A stretch of DNA of 64,000 bases from Dethiobacter alkaliphilus (GCA_016841605.1 JAENYV010000015.1:26037-90036), one strand, 5' to 3'. Positions 8,450 through 17,926 are shown, numbered from the stretch's first letter. Notes: generated by a model not told the origin, from the letters alone. Numbers and translations are program-made.

Positions 8450-10642
8450 ATGAGTAAGGTAGATACTGAAAAAGGGATGTATTATTATCCCTCCTGGAAA
8501 AAAAGAATTCGGGAAAATCGGTTTTCTTCCCTTGTTCTTGGACAAGCCCGGAGCAGCATAAGCTGGCCCCAGGTAATCTTATTTACGCTCTCTTTTTTTC
8601 TCGCCCGTGCTTCCTTAATGGGAGAGATTACCTCGTTTGGTTTTATCTTCTGGGCTCTTATGATGAGGGTTCATCCGGAAAAGAAATTTCTGGTTACGAG
8701 TGCGGTCCTTGTCGGATGGGTAACTTTGCAAAGCGGTCTTTTTCCGCCCTGGTTTCTTCCCGCGGCCATGCTTCTCTGGAAAACAATAGATTTCCTTTTT
8801 GATAAGTTTTTTAAGAAGCATTTGGCCCTGTCTTTTGCTCTGCCCATTACAGTGCTCTCTCTCCGCCTTCCCCTGCTCTGGACCATGAAATTTCCGGTTT
8901 ATGAGACGACGGTTGTTATTCTTGAAGCAGCTATTGCCATGTTCTTACCGCCGCTTATTCAGCCTATTTTAAGGGAAATGGAGACAATTAAAGAAAAAAA
9001 TAGACTGTCACCGGAAGGATTGGTGGGAGGGGTTTTGCTCCTTTCCCTTGTTTTTCTGGGGATGGACGAAATAATCCTCCTGGAGAAGATCAAACTGCTG
9101 AATATTCTGGTACCACTATTTGTTCTGATGGGCGCCTATCTCTGGGGTCCTCTTCTGGGTCTCCTTGGTGGAACTGTGGCGGGCATTTCGCTTAGTATCA
9201 GTAATCCGGTGCTTTTCCCCCATATGGGAGCTTTGGGGATTTCCGGCTTTTTGGCGGGGTTGTTAAAACCTTATCGCCGTATCTGGACGGCAGCAGGTTA
9301 TTTTGCCGTGCTGCGTTTTCTCTCTTATTTTGGAATAGAAGGGGGTTACCATCTCACGAATATCTGGGAGGAACTGCTTGTCATCGGGCTTTTCCTGGCC
9401 ATTCCTTTCTCATTTTGGGAAAAAATGCGTGAGTTCGGCGTTTTAGTTCCCATGAGGCTGGACGATGAAGCTGATCTCAGGTTGAACATGTCCTCACGAA
9501 TTACAGAATTTGCTGCTGTTTTCAGGGAACTGGCTGCAACTTTTCAGCCCCTTAGCCAGGAGGAGATAATTCATTCGAAAAAGGATCTTTCTCTCATTGT
9601 GGACTACTTCAGCCGCAGAGTTTGTCGTGCCTGCGATCATTATCAACGCTGCTGGAAAAGCGATCTTTATAATCAGTACCGCCGAGTTATGATGATGCTT
9701 TCTGCTCTGGAAGAAAAAGGAACGTTTTCGGAAAAAATGATCCCGGTTAAATTAAGACGGTACTGCCCCAGACAGATGGAAATCGTCAAAACAATAGGTA
9801 ATATGCGGGAGATATATCGTCTCAATTGTTACTGGCAGGATAAGATACAGGACGGACGGATGATGGTTTCAGAACAATTAAGAGGTATTTCTTTCGTGAT
9901 GCATGACCTGGCTCAGGAAATGAAGTTAAGAACAGGCAATCCCGGTGAAAGGGAAAGTAATGGAAAAGTTCGTTTTACCCTGGAGGTAGGCATTGCTCAG
10001 GTGGCCAGGGAAGGGGAAAGTGTTTCCGGAGATAGTTATGCTGTTCTGCCCATCAAGGGGGGTAAGCAGGCCCTTCTGCTCAGTGACGGGATGGGGAGCG
10101 GTAAAGAAGCGCGCCAGGCCAGCCTTTCCGCTGTCAGGCTGATGGAGCGCCTGCTGGCAGCCGGATTTCAACAGGAAATTGTCATCAACACGATTAATAC
10201 CCTTTTACGACTGCGTTATCCGGCAGATAACTTTGCCACCATGGATTTAGCCCTGCTGGACCTGTCCAGGGGCGAGATCGAACTTTACAAGCTGGGAGCA
10301 CCGCCCAGCCTTATCAAGAATGAAATTTCGGTCCAAGTTATCGGCTCCGGTTCATTGCCCATGGGAATTCTGGAAGAGATTGCTCCCGAACGGAAGGTCT
10401 GTTCTTTTAGTGGAAATGGGGCAACCTTTGTGATGATTACCGACGGACTCTGGGACGATCCGGGGCAATCCGAGGAAAACTGGTTAATCGCTGCGTTAAA
10501 AGGGATCCGACATGACCATCCCCAGCTTATAGCCGATCGTCTGATCGAGGAAGCATGCAACCGTGCTCCCCGGGGGGTAAAGGATGATCTGACTGTCCTG
10601 GTAGGTTCTCTCAGACCGCTGGGAAAAGTCCGCAAGGAATGA
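8450..10642 (+). CDS. spoIIE: Stage II sporulation protein E, PP2C-type phosphatase
   Basis: SpoIIE dephosphorylates SpoIIAA at the asymmetric septum and so releases sigma F in the forespore. The 730-residue protein has the expected three parts: an N-terminal multi-spanning membrane region (about residues 40-325), a central region with the cysteine-rich stretch VCRACDHYQRCW near residue 398, and a C-terminal PP2C domain beginning near residue 505. In the PP2C part LLLSDGMGSGKEA supplies a metal-binding Asp, and VMITDGLWD and DDLTVLV supply others. AAAGGGAGG precedes ATG 8450. It shows directly that the organism has an endospore pathway. Confidence 0.96.
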   Translation: MSKVDTEKGMYYYPSWKKRIRENRFSSLVLGQARSSISWPQVILFTLSFFLARASLMGEITSFGFIFWALMMRVHPEKKFLVTSAVLVGWVTLQSGLFPPWFLPAAMLLWKTIDFLFDKFFKKHLALSFALPITVLSLRLPLLWTMKFPVYETTVVILEAAIAMFLPPLIQPILREMETIKEKNRLSPEGLVGGVLLLSLVFLGMDEIILLEKIKLLNILVPLFVLMGAYLWGPLLGLLGGTVAGISLSISNPVLFPHMGALGISGFLAGLLKPYRRIWTAAGYFAVLRFLSYFGIEGGYHLTNIWEELLVIGLFLAIPFSFWEKMREFGVLVPMRLDDEADLRLNMSSRITEFAAVFRELAATFQPLSQEEIIHSKKDLSLIVDYFSRRVCRACDHYQRCWKSDLYNQYRRVMMMLSALEEKGTFSEKMIPVKLRRYCPRQMEIVKTIGNMREIYRLNCYWQDKIQDGRMMVSEQLRGISFVMHDLAQEMKLRTGNPGERESNGKVRFTLEVGIAQVAREGESVSGDSYAVLPIKGGKQALLLSDGMGSGKEARQASLSAVRLMERLLAAGFQQEIVINTINTLLRLRYPADNFATMDLALLDLSRGEIELYKLGAPPSLIKNEISVQVIGSGSLPMGILEEIAPERKVCSFSGNGATFVMITDGLWDDPGQSEENWLIAALKGIRHDHPQLIADRLIEEACNRAPRGVKDDLTVLVGSLRPLGKVRKE

Positions 10643-10671
10643 GTGAGTCAAGGGACGGTTCCATGTCTCAC
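10643..10671. repeat. REP-like hairpin with GGGACGGTTC loop (copy 1)
   Basis: GTGAGTCA (10643-10650) pairs with TGTCTCAC (10664-10671), one mismatch, around the loop AGGGACGGTTCCA. The loop core GGGACGGTTC recurs at 24587 inside an unrelated stem. It begins at the base after the spoIIE stop. Confidence 0.6.
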
Positions 10672-10677
10672 TTTTTC

Positions 10678-10759
10678 TTAAGGAAAGGGGACACACCTCT
10701 TACAGAGGAATGTCATTATTTAAGGAAAGGGGACACACCTCTTACAGAGGAATGTCCCC
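10678..10759. repeat. Tandem 37-bp direct repeat forming hairpins
   Basis: A 37-bp unit beginning TTAAGGAAAGGGGACACACC occurs twice without change (10678-10714 and 10720-10756), with a 42-bp period. The second copy folds as GGGGACA (10729-10735) with TGTCCCC (10753-10759), enclosing CCTCT-TAC-AGAGG. The first copy keeps the inner hairpin but has only a shortened outer stem, because ATT follows its TGTC. No T-tract follows, so it is not a standard terminator. Confidence 0.75.
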
Positions 10760-10770
10760 AAGTACCTCTT

Positions 10771-11007
10771 AGCTTTCGGAATACGCCAGGCGGTAGGGTG
10801 AAGCGCCGGGCAAGGTGTGACTTTTTCCGGCCGTAGCAAAGTCCCGGCGAAGCGCAGACCGAAAGCTTACCCTGCAGACAGGATGTCTGCAGCCGGCTTG
10901 CTGCCACGGAGGGCAGCTTGCCGGGCAGGTAAGCGAAGGGCTAAGAAGAGCCGCAGGACTTGCAGGCAGGAAACTGTAACACCTGTCCGGCAGTTTGCCC
11001 TACCGCC
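10771..11007. other. Hairpin-rich structured element (candidate ncRNA or MITE-like repeat)
   Basis: A 10-bp perfect inverted repeat, GGCGGTAGGG (10789-10798) and CCCTACCGCC (10998-11007), encloses about 200 bp that is almost wholly self-complementary. Inside are GCCGG/CCGGC with GACTTT/AAAGTC (10805-10848). GCTTACC/GGTAAGC (10865-10871 with 10928-10934) closes two hairpins: CTGCAGACA/TGTCTGCAG, and CCGGC-TT-GCTGCC with its mirror. GGCT/AGCC follows near 10939-10952, then AAACTG/CAGTTT (10971-10996). AGCTTTCGG (10771-10779) could instead pair with CCGAAAGCT (10859-10867), competing with the junction stem. It is clearly more GC-rich than its flanks. No protein-coding frame is credible. I do not recognise it as a known RNA family; strand is unknown. 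Confidence 0.6.
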
Positions 11008-11125
11008 CCGAGTAGCGCGAAAATATTTTCTTAAAAGAATTTCCTCAAATGGAAGGATTTTTTTCCGTTTTAGAGAAAGACTACTTTGTTAAGAATAAGA
11101 AAGGCGGATTTTTTTTAGCTGAAGG

Positions 11126-12658
11126 ATGCTCTTCTTTCTACCTTTATATCAGTCTGTTAAAAAAATAGTTCTGCAAGAGCAGCTTATTAAAAAAGATGAT
11201 CTGGTAATTGTTGCTGTATCGGGGGGTGCTGACTCCCTTTCTTTATTAACTATTTTAAATCTGCTGAGAAGTGAAAAAGATATTTCTTTTTCACTTCATG
11301 TTGCGCACCTGGATCATGGTTTGCGCGGGGAAAGTGCAGCCGGAGACGCCCGGTTTGTCCGTCTGGAAGCAAAAAAACTGGGCTTGCCCTGTACTGTGGG
11401 CAAAGTTAAGGTCCGCGAATATCAAAAACGGTGGAGCCTTTCACCGGAAGATGCGGCACGTCACCTTCGCTACAGGTTTCTGCAGCAACTGGCTCACAAA
11501 CTTAGGGCGGATTCCATTGCGGTCGGACATAACCGGGATGATCAGGTAGAAACTATTTTGCTGAATTTTCTCAGGGGAACAGGACCGGACGGTCTGGCCG
11601 GAATGAAATTAAAGCGAGAAATGGGCAAAAACGGCGTCTTTTTGATCAGGCCCCTTCTATCTTCCAGCCGCAAAGAGATAGATCGATTTTGTCATGACAG
11701 CGGGCTTCGTCCCCGCCTCGATGAAACAAATCAGGACCAGTATTATCTGCGAAACAAGATCAGGCTGGATGTTTTACCTTATCTCGAGAAAAATGTTAAC
11801 CCAAACTTGAGGGAAGGAATTTTCAGGCTTTCTCGGCTGCTGACTACGGATAAAGATTTTTGGGAGCGTATGGCCGAAGATCGGCTTGATGCCGGTATCC
11901 TGGAAGAGATGACCGGCTGTTTGGTCCTCGACCGGAATATCCTGGCCGGGGAGCAAGAAGCCTTGCAGGGAAGAATATTGCGCCTGGCTGTCAGCCGCCT
12001 TTTGGGCAGTATCCCGCGGGAAGTGGATTATCACCGGACAAAAGCGGTGCTGGACCTTGTTAACAAGAAAAAGCCCCGGGGAGTTGTTAAATTTCCAGGG
12101 GGAATGGAGATATCCAGGAATTATGAAAGATTGTTTTTGCGCAGCTCCTTTTCCGGGAAGAATTGGGCTTTTCAACCGTTCTTCCCGGTTTTGCTCCCTG
12201 TTCCCGGAGAAATATCTACCGGTCAGGACGGTATTATGCTCAAGGCAAGGCTTTCCCGCCCCAGCGATCTCGTCTGGCCTCCGGACGAGAAGCAGGAGGC
12301 ATATCTGGATTTGAACAGGGTGCTGGAACTGATCTCTCCAAAAAGTTCTTCTGCCGGAGAAAAAACAGGTTTCGCAACTTTGCTGGTACGGTCCAGGAAG
12401 CCCGGGGATCGCTTTTATCCCCTGGGGGCACCGGGAGCAAAGAAATTAAAGGACTTTTTTATTGACCGGAAAATTCCCTGGGAGGTAAGGGACCTTATCC
12501 CCCTAGTAATTGCCGGCAATGAAATTATCTGGGTTGCCGGAGTACAGATTTCTCATTTATGCCGTATTTCGGAGGACACAAAGCAGGCGGTTGTTCTTTC
12601 TTTATTTTTAGATTGCGGCTCGAGCGTGGAGAAAGACGGTAATTTTGATAAACTATGA
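11126..12658 (+). CDS. tilS: tRNA(Ile)-lysidine synthetase
   Basis: TilS modifies C34 of the AUA-reading tRNA(Ile) to lysidine with ATP and is normally essential. The PP-loop VSGGADSL lies near residue 31, followed by AHLDHGLRGES and GHNRDDQVETILLNFLRGTG, all typical of the N-terminal N-type ATP pyrophosphatase domain. The C-terminal TilS domain includes SRKPGDRFYPLG and KLKDFFIDRKIP. The length of 510 residues fits the long clostridial form. The start ATG 11126 has GAAGG directly adjacent, closer than usual, so the start is less certain. The order spoIIE-tilS-hpt-ftsH is conserved in Firmicutes. Confidence 0.94.
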   Translation: MLFFLPLYQSVKKIVLQEQLIKKDDLVIVAVSGGADSLSLLTILNLLRSEKDISFSLHVAHLDHGLRGESAAGDARFVRLEAKKLGLPCTVGKVKVREYQKRWSLSPEDAARHLRYRFLQQLAHKLRADSIAVGHNRDDQVETILLNFLRGTGPDGLAGMKLKREMGKNGVFLIRPLLSSSRKEIDRFCHDSGLRPRLDETNQDQYYLRNKIRLDVLPYLEKNVNPNLREGIFRLSRLLTTDKDFWERMAEDRLDAGILEEMTGCLVLDRNILAGEQEALQGRILRLAVSRLLGSIPREVDYHRTKAVLDLVNKKKPRGVVKFPGGMEISRNYERLFLRSSFSGKNWAFQPFFPVLLPVPGEISTGQDGIMLKARLSRPSDLVWPPDEKQEAYLDLNRVLELISPKSSSAGEKTGFATLLVRSRKPGDRFYPLGAPGAKKLKDFFIDRKIPWEVRDLIPLVIAGNEIIWVAGVQISHLCRISEDTKQAVVLSLFLDCGSSVEKDGNFDKL

Positions 12659-12701
12659 AGAAAGAGAGAAAGAGAGAAAGAAAAGAAAGAAGGAAGGATA
12701 G
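12657..12701 (+). repeat. Polypurine low-complexity tract before hpt
   Basis: The 45-bp tilS-hpt gap consists almost only of A and G, built from GAAA/GAGA steps and ending in AAGGAAGGATAGG, which supplies the hpt ribosome site. Such simple tracts can change length by slippage and can act as unstructured ribosome-loading sites; neither is shown here. Confidence 0.6.
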
Positions 12702-12703
12702 GA

Positions 12704-13243
12704 ATGAAGGTGGAACAAGTTCGAGTTTTACTTTCCCATAAAGAAATAAAAGAAAAGGTCCGGGAACTTGCCGGGACTATTTCCCGGGATTATGAGGGGA
12801 AAGATTTGCTGCTGGTCTGTGTTTTAAAAGGATCTGTCGTCTTTCTTTGCGATCTTATGCGTGAACTGAAGGTGCCTGTAGAGATAGATTTTATGGCGGT
12901 TTCCAGCTATGGAAGTTCGACGGTTACCTCGGGTGTGGTGCGTATCCTAAAAGATTTGAACACAAGTATAGAAAACCGAAATGTATTGATTGTCGAGGAT
13001 ATTATTGATTCGGGTCTAACACTCAGTTATTTGTGCGAGAATCTTCTTTCCCGGAATCCCGGGTCCCTCAGGATCGTAACCCTGCTCGACAAACCGGAGC
13101 GGAGAAAGGTGGAAATTAAGCCCGATTATTGCGGTTTTCAAATTCCGGATAAATTTATCGTGGGATATGGCCTGGATTATAACGAAAAATACCGGAATTA
13201 CCCGGATGTGTGTGTTTTGCTTGAGTTTGAATCTGGATTATGA
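12704..13243 (+). CDS. hpt: Hypoxanthine phosphoribosyltransferase
   Basis: This purine-salvage enzyme converts hypoxanthine (and guanine) plus PRPP to the nucleotide. The 179-residue protein has the PRPP-binding loop [14 protein letters not shown] near residue 104 and the early motif [16 protein letters not shown], as in type I PRTases of the Hpt family. The Shine-Dalgarno AGGAAGGATAGGA precedes ATG 12704 and forms the end of a polypurine tract that fills the gap from tilS. It lies between tilS and ftsH as in Bacillus subtilis. Confidence 0.95.
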   Translation: MKVEQVRVLLSHKEIKEKVRELAGTISRDYEGKDLLLVCVLKGSVVFLCDLMRELKVPVEIDFMAVSSYGSSTVTSGVVRILKDLNTSIENRNVLIVEDIIDSGLTLSYLCENLLSRNPGSLRIVTLLDKPERRKVEIKPDYCGFQIPDKFIVGYGLDYNEKYRNYPDVCVLLEFESGL

Positions 13244-13283
13244 TACAATTGAAAAACAGGTGCAAAAAGGGGGTTTTCGGGAT

Positions 13284-15254
13284 TTGAACAGCCGTTTTTT
13301 ACGCCAGGCAACCTTTTATTTACTCGTTTTTATGATTGCCGTGGCTTTAATTCAGACATTTAGCCGGCCGTCGGAAGTTGTACATGATATTAACTATTAC
13401 CCCGACTTTATTAATTTGATTGAAACAGGCCAGCTCAAAGAAGTGACGCTGATCGGGGATAATGTGGAGGGCCTTCTGGAAAACGGGGATAAAGTCAGGA
13501 CTTTCAGACCTCCGGATGACGACTTGACGGCCAGGTTGATTGCAAATAAAATTCCCTATAATCCTCAGCCGGAACCCACACCGCCGTGGTGGTCCACCCT
13601 GCTGACCTATCTTATTCCTTTTATTCTGATCATAGGTTTATTCTTTTTTTTCATGCAGCAGTCTCAGGGTGGCGGGAATAGAGTGATGAACTTCGGCAAA
13701 AGCAGGGCGAGATTGCATGACGGAGAACGGAAAAAAGTCACTTTTGCTCATGTAGCCGGAGCTGATGAAGAAAAAGAGGAACTTCAAGAAATCGTGGAGT
13801 TCCTGAAAGAACCCAAAAAGTTTCTCGATCTGGGAGCCCGTATTCCCAAGGGAGTGTTGCTTGTCGGACCTCCGGGAACCGGAAAAACCCTTCTTGCCCG
13901 TGCCGTTGCGGGAGAAGCGGGGGTTCCGTTTTTTAGTATCAGCGGTTCGGATTTTGTGGAGATGTTTGTGGGGGTGGGAGCATCCCGCGTCCGGGACCTG
14001 TTTGAGAATGCCAAAAAGAATTCCCCCTGTATTGTTTTTATTGATGAGATCGATGCCGTCGGTCGTCAACGGGGCGCCGGCCTGGGGGGCGGCCATGATG
14101 AACGGGAGCAAACGCTTAATCAACTTTTGGTCGAGATGGACGGTTTTGATGTAAATGAAGGAATTATTATTCTGGCGGCAACAAACAGGCCTGATATTCT
14201 CGATCCCGCCCTGCTTCGTCCGGGACGTTTCGACCGGCAGATCACCGTTAGCTTTCCGGATGTGAAAGGACGGGAGGAAATATTGCAGGTACATGCCAAG
14301 GGAAAACCGCTGGACAAAGAGATAGATCTCAAAGTCCTGGCCAGACGTACCCCCGGATTTACCGGGGCTGATCTGGAAAACCTTGTTAATGAAGCAGCTT
14401 TGCTTGCGGCCCGCCGCAACAAAAAGAGTATCGGTATGAACGAGGCGGAAGAGGCCATCGACCGTGTTATTGCCGGAACCGAGAAGAGGAGCAAGGTCAT
14501 TAGCGACTTTGAAAAAAATATTGTTGCGTTTCACGAGTCGGGGCACGCTTTGGTGGGATATCTGTTGCCCCATACCGACCCTGTGCACAAAGTATCCATT
14601 ATTCCCCGCGGAAGAGCAGGCGGTTATACACTCATGCTGCCTGAAGAGGATCGCTACTATATGACCCGTTCCGAGCTGCTGGATCGGGTGGCAACTCTCC
14701 TGGCAGGAAGGGTGGCGGAGAAGGTTGTTTTTGATGAAATCAGCACTGGAGCACACAATGATCTTGAAAGGGCGACTTCAATCGTCCGTCAGATGATTAT
14801 GGAGTACGGGATGAGTGATGAGCTTGGACCAATAACTCTGGGACGCAAGCATGAACAGATTTTCCTGGGGCGTGATTTAGCCAGGGATCGTGATTTTAGC
14901 GAAGAGATTGCCAAGTCCATCGACAAAGAGATTCGCAGAACAGTGGATAAGGCTTATCATATGGCCGAAGATCTCATCGTCAAAAACAGAGATAAACTGG
15001 ATATGCTGGCTGCAGCTTTGTTGGAAAAGGAAACAATCGACGCCGATGAAATTGCAATTTTGATGGAGGGAAAAGATCCGGACGGGATAAAGCCGGTGGA
15101 AGAATCTGCGAAAGGTATCCCTCCTGCAAAAGAGGAGGAAGACGTAAAAAACCAGAGGGTTTGGGAAAAGAAAAAAGATATGGGAGGAAAAGTAAAAGTA
15201 GTTTTTCGTCCGGAAAAAGGCGAAATGCACCCCAAACCCGGGGAAGAGCTCTAG
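13284..15254 (+). CDS. ftsH: ATP-dependent zinc metalloprotease FtsH
   Basis: FtsH degrades misfolded membrane proteins and short-lived regulators at the cytoplasmic membrane. From TTG 13284 the product is 656 residues, the usual size. The TTG has AAAAGGGGG about 10 nt upstream; a longer frame back to 13167 overlaps hpt and is unlikely. There are two N-terminal membrane spans (about residues 8-24 and 107-128), Walker A GPPGTGKT, Walker [16 protein letters not shown], the second region of homology [20 protein letters not shown], and the zinc motif HESGH. The C-terminal tail is Lys/Glu-rich. Confidence 0.97.
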   Translation: MNSRFLRQATFYLLVFMIAVALIQTFSRPSEVVHDINYYPDFINLIETGQLKEVTLIGDNVEGLLENGDKVRTFRPPDDDLTARLIANKIPYNPQPEPTPPWWSTLLTYLIPFILIIGLFFFFMQQSQGGGNRVMNFGKSRARLHDGERKKVTFAHVAGADEEKEELQEIVEFLKEPKKFLDLGARIPKGVLLVGPPGTGKTLLARAVAGEAGVPFFSISGSDFVEMFVGVGASRVRDLFENAKKNSPCIVFIDEIDAVGRQRGAGLGGGHDEREQTLNQLLVEMDGFDVNEGIIILAATNRPDILDPALLRPGRFDRQITVSFPDVKGREEILQVHAKGKPLDKEIDLKVLARRTPGFTGADLENLVNEAALLAARRNKKSIGMNEAEEAIDRVIAGTEKRSKVISDFEKNIVAFHESGHALVGYLLPHTDPVHKVSIIPRGRAGGYTLMLPEEDRYYMTRSELLDRVATLLAGRVAEKVVFDEISTGAHNDLERATSIVRQMIMEYGMSDELGPITLGRKHEQIFLGRDLARDRDFSEEIAKSIDKEIRRTVDKAYHMAEDLIVKNRDKLDMLAAALLEKETIDADEIAILMEGKDPDGIKPVEESAKGIPPAKEEEDVKNQRVWEKKKDMGGKVKVVFRPEKGEMHPKPGEEL

Positions 15255-15274
15255 TATTATCACAAACAGCAGCC

Positions 15275-15346
15275 GGAAGTCGGAATTCAGCAGACGTGAA
15301 GAAGCTGAAGAAAGCCCCCTGGTGGGGTATACTGAATTTCGACTCC
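15275..15346 (+). promoter_or_regulatory. Long imperfect hairpin in the fhs leader
   Basis: Bases 15275-15290 pair with 15332-15346: thirteen consecutive pairs (one G-U), then a bulged A and two more pairs. The loop contains a small CCCC/GGGG hairpin near 15315-15327. No T-tract follows, so it does not look like a terminator. It lies about 20 nt before the fhs start and may be a leader element or mRNA-stabilising arm. Confidence 0.45.
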
Positions 15347-15368
15347 TGTAGTTGACGTGGGGGTTTTA

Positions 15369-17135
15369 ATGATGGCCTTAGATCCGACTAAACATGCGGA
15401 CTGGGAAATAGCGGAAGAAGCGGAATCGAGGATGAAAACGGTTTACCGGCTTGGGGAAGAGCTGGGTTTGGAAAAGGAAGAACTTCTCCCCTATGGTCAT
15501 TATGTCGCTAAAATTGACTCTAAAAAAGTTTTAGACCGTCTCAAGGATAAGCCTGACGGTAAATATATCAATGTTACAGCTATTACTCCTACTCCTCTTG
15601 GAGAAGGAAAATCTACCTCATTAATAGGTCTTGTCCAGGGTATGGGCAAGAGAGGTAAAAATGTTATTGCCGCCATCAGACAGCCGTCCGGCGGTCCAAC
15701 CATGAATCTCAAGGGATCTGCCGCGGGCGGCGGGCTTGCGCAATGTATTCCCCTGACGGAGTTCTCTCTGGGAATGACAGGCGATATTAATGCTGTTATG
15801 AATGCCCATAACTTGGCTATGGTTGCTTTGACAGCCCGTTTGCAGCACGAATTTAATTACAGCGACAATTTTTTGCAGAAATTAAGTCTGAAGCGCTTAA
15901 ACATTGACCCCAGGAACGTGGAAATGAAGTGGGTGATGGACTTTTGTGCGCAAGCGCTTCGCAATATTGTTATAGGTATGGGCGGAAAACAAGACGGTTT
16001 TATGATGAATTCAGGTTTTGCCATCGCTGTTTCTTCCGAAGTTATGGCTATTCTTGCCGTCTCCAAAGACCTTAAGGATATGAGAGAACGGATGGCCAGG
16101 ATTGTTGTTGCCTATGACAAAAAGGGTAACCCGATTACCACTGCCGATCTGGAAGTTGACGGCGCCATGACTGCCTGGATGGTTAAAGCTTTAAATCCCA
16201 ATCTCATGCAGACACTCGAAGGGCAGCCCTGCTTTGTTCATGCAGGTCCCTTTGCCAATATCGCTATTGGTCAGAATTCTATTATCGCAGACCGCGTTGC
16301 CCTTAAACTTGGTGATTACCTGGCCACGGAATCTGGTTTTGCGGCGGATATCGGTTTTGAAAAATTCTGGAACCTTAAGACCCGCATGTCCGGTCTTATT
16401 CCCAGTTGTGCTGTTCTTGTAGCGACAATTCGTGCTCTGAAATGCCATGGCGGAGCGCCCATTCCTGTTCCCGGACAACCTCTGGATCCCGCTTACAGCC
16501 GGGAAAATATTCCCTGGGTGGAAAAAGGTTGCGACAATCTTATTCACCTTATTAATGTTATTAAGAAGTCCGGTATGAGGCCGGTTGTTTGTATAAACGC
16601 CTTCTATACGGATACCGAAAAAGAAATTCAGGTTGTTCGCCGTTTGGCTGAAGAAACAGGAGTAAGAGTTGCTCTCTCCAGGCACTGGGAACTTGGCGGG
16701 GAAGGGGCTCTTGAACTGGCGGACGCTGTTATTGAAGCCTGCGAAGAAAAGACGGATTTTAAAATTCTCTATGAACTGGAAACCCCGCTGCGCCGGCGAA
16801 TTGAGATGATTGCCAAGGAAGTGTACGGTGCCGATGGAGTTGAATATTCGCCCGAAGCAATGGAGAAAGCTATAAGAATGGAGGCGGATCCGGAGATTCG
16901 GCAAATGGGTACCTGCATGGTTAAAACCCATCTGAGCCTTTCCGATAACCCGAACCTGAAGGGAGTACCCAGGGATTGGACACTCTTTGTCCGCGACATT
17001 ATGATCTACAAAGGAGCAGGCTTTGTTGTACCTGTTTGCGGTCCGATCAGCCTGATGCCCGGAACAGGCTCCAACCCGGCTTTTCGCCGGATTGATGTTG
17101 ATGTGGAGACTGGAAGAGTAAAAGGTCTTTTCTGA
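15369..17135 (+). CDS. fhs: Formate-tetrahydrofolate ligase (formyl-THF synthetase)
   Basis: Fhs makes 10-formyl-THF from formate, THF and ATP, a step of the methyl branch of the Wood-Ljungdahl pathway and of one-carbon metabolism generally. The 588-residue product contains the P-loop [14 protein letters not shown] near residue 73, [19 protein letters not shown] after it, and the C-terminal [16 protein letters not shown] 15369 is chosen because GTGGGGG lies about 5 nt upstream; GTG 15357 is an alternative but sits at the ribosome site itself. The folate transporter gene folT follows under a THF riboswitch, which links both genes to folate supply. Confidence 0.96.
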   Translation: MMALDPTKHADWEIAEEAESRMKTVYRLGEELGLEKEELLPYGHYVAKIDSKKVLDRLKDKPDGKYINVTAITPTPLGEGKSTSLIGLVQGMGKRGKNVIAAIRQPSGGPTMNLKGSAAGGGLAQCIPLTEFSLGMTGDINAVMNAHNLAMVALTARLQHEFNYSDNFLQKLSLKRLNIDPRNVEMKWVMDFCAQALRNIVIGMGGKQDGFMMNSGFAIAVSSEVMAILAVSKDLKDMRERMARIVVAYDKKGNPITTADLEVDGAMTAWMVKALNPNLMQTLEGQPCFVHAGPFANIAIGQNSIIADRVALKLGDYLATESGFAADIGFEKFWNLKTRMSGLIPSCAVLVATIRALKCHGGAPIPVPGQPLDPAYSRENIPWVEKGCDNLIHLINVIKKSGMRPVVCINAFYTDTEKEIQVVRRLAEETGVRVALSRHWELGGEGALELADAVIEACEEKTDFKILYELETPLRRRIEMIAKEVYGADGVEYSPEAMEKAIRMEADPEIRQMGTCMVKTHLSLSDNPNLKGVPRDWTLFVRDIMIYKGAGFVVPVCGPISLMPGTGSNPAFRRIDVDVETGRVKGLF

Positions 17136-17156
17136 TAATTAATTGATATATGTTTT

Positions 17157-17246
17157 GGCAGAGTAGGTGTCATGCGTTAAGTGCTAAGGGATGGGAAGTT
17201 GCCCTTAGACGAAAGGCGCCCTGTTGAAAAGTCAGGAGTGTCTGCG
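17157..17246 (+). promoter_or_regulatory. Tetrahydrofolate (THF) riboswitch
   Basis: The sequence GAGTAGGTGTCATGCGTTAA, then GTG, an ATGGGA segment, a P3-like arm (CTAAGGG/CCCTTAG) and GACGAAAGG match the THF riboswitch pattern as I know it (GAGTAGATGAT..GCGTTAAGTG..ATGGGA..ACGAAG). The closing stem is GCAGA (17158-17162) with TCTGC (17241-17245). It sits about 100 nt before a gene whose product is a FolT-type folate transporter, the usual location. A second stem downstream (CTGCCAC/GTGGCAG, about 17264-17310) may be part of the expression platform. Confidence 0.8.
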
Positions 17247-17347
17247 ATATGGCTCCGCATCCACTGCCACGCAAGAGCAAAGCAAACACTTCTTTTCTCT
17301 TGGATGTGGCAGCCTGCCCATCCTTCGAGAAAGGAGGTGCATTGATA

Positions 17348-17926
17348 ATGAACATGAACAAAATTACAACACGGATGCTTACGCGAATGGCTTTGTTAAT
17401 TGCGCTGAATATTATTTTGACCAGAGTGCTAAGCGTGAGGATTCCCCTTGGCGGAGTTGAAGGACTGCGTATCGGTTTCGGTTCACTTCCTGTGATTTTT
17501 GCCGGCATCTTTTTTGGACCGACGGCAGGGGGTATTGTGGGGGCGATTGGTGACTTGATTGGTTATTTTATTAATCCTGTCGGCGCATATATGCCCCATT
17601 TTACGATTGCTGCAGCCCTGAGGGGAGTTCTTCCAGGTCTTGTTATCCTGCTGCTTAGCAGGGGAAGGCGGCAAATAGGGATATTTCCTTTGTTTTTGGC
17701 CGTGTGCGGTACGTTATTTTTAACCGATATCTTTCTGGTCCCGTATTTTTTGGAGACGCTTTTTGGTTTAAGCAGGCTCGTTACAATCCCCACGCGTCTT
17801 ATTCAAAACGCTATAGCTATTCCTGCATATACAATTTTGCTTTTCAGTTTAGGTCGGGCGATGGAAAAAGTTTTTCCGTTCGGTTCCCATGAGGATGCCC
17901 TGCACCTGACCGGGAAATTATGGTAG
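17348..17926 (+). CDS. folT: ECF transporter S component, folate-specific
   Basis: FolT is the small membrane protein that binds folate and joins the shared EcfAAT module for uptake. The 192-residue product has about six hydrophobic spans and S-component features such as GLRIGFGSLPVIFAGIFFGP followed by GGIVGAIGDLIGYF. ATG 17348 has AAGGAGG 10 nt upstream; a longer frame to 17249 runs back to the riboswitch and is unlikely. Specificity is inferred from the THF riboswitch in the leader and the neighbouring fhs. No EcfA or EcfT gene is in the window. Confidence 0.85.
   Translation: MNMNKITTRMLTRMALLIALNIILTRVLSVRIPLGGVEGLRIGFGSLPVIFAGIFFGPTAGGIVGAIGDLIGYFINPVGAYMPHFTIAAALRGVLPGLVILLLSRGRRQIGIFPLFLAVCGTLFLTDIFLVPYFLETLFGLSRLVTIPTRLIQNAIAIPAYTILLFSLGRAMEKVFPFGSHEDALHLTGKLW

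Noticed and set aside
10639..11092. Several short open frames on both strands between spoIIE and tilS
   Set aside because: They lie in inverted-repeat DNA, have no ribosome sites, and their peptides are low-complexity Arg/Pro-rich. The structure explains the region better.
13638..14756. Long (372-codon) frame antisense to ftsH
   Set aside because: It lies entirely within a conserved ftsH region, a common effect of codon bias, and its peptide resembles nothing.
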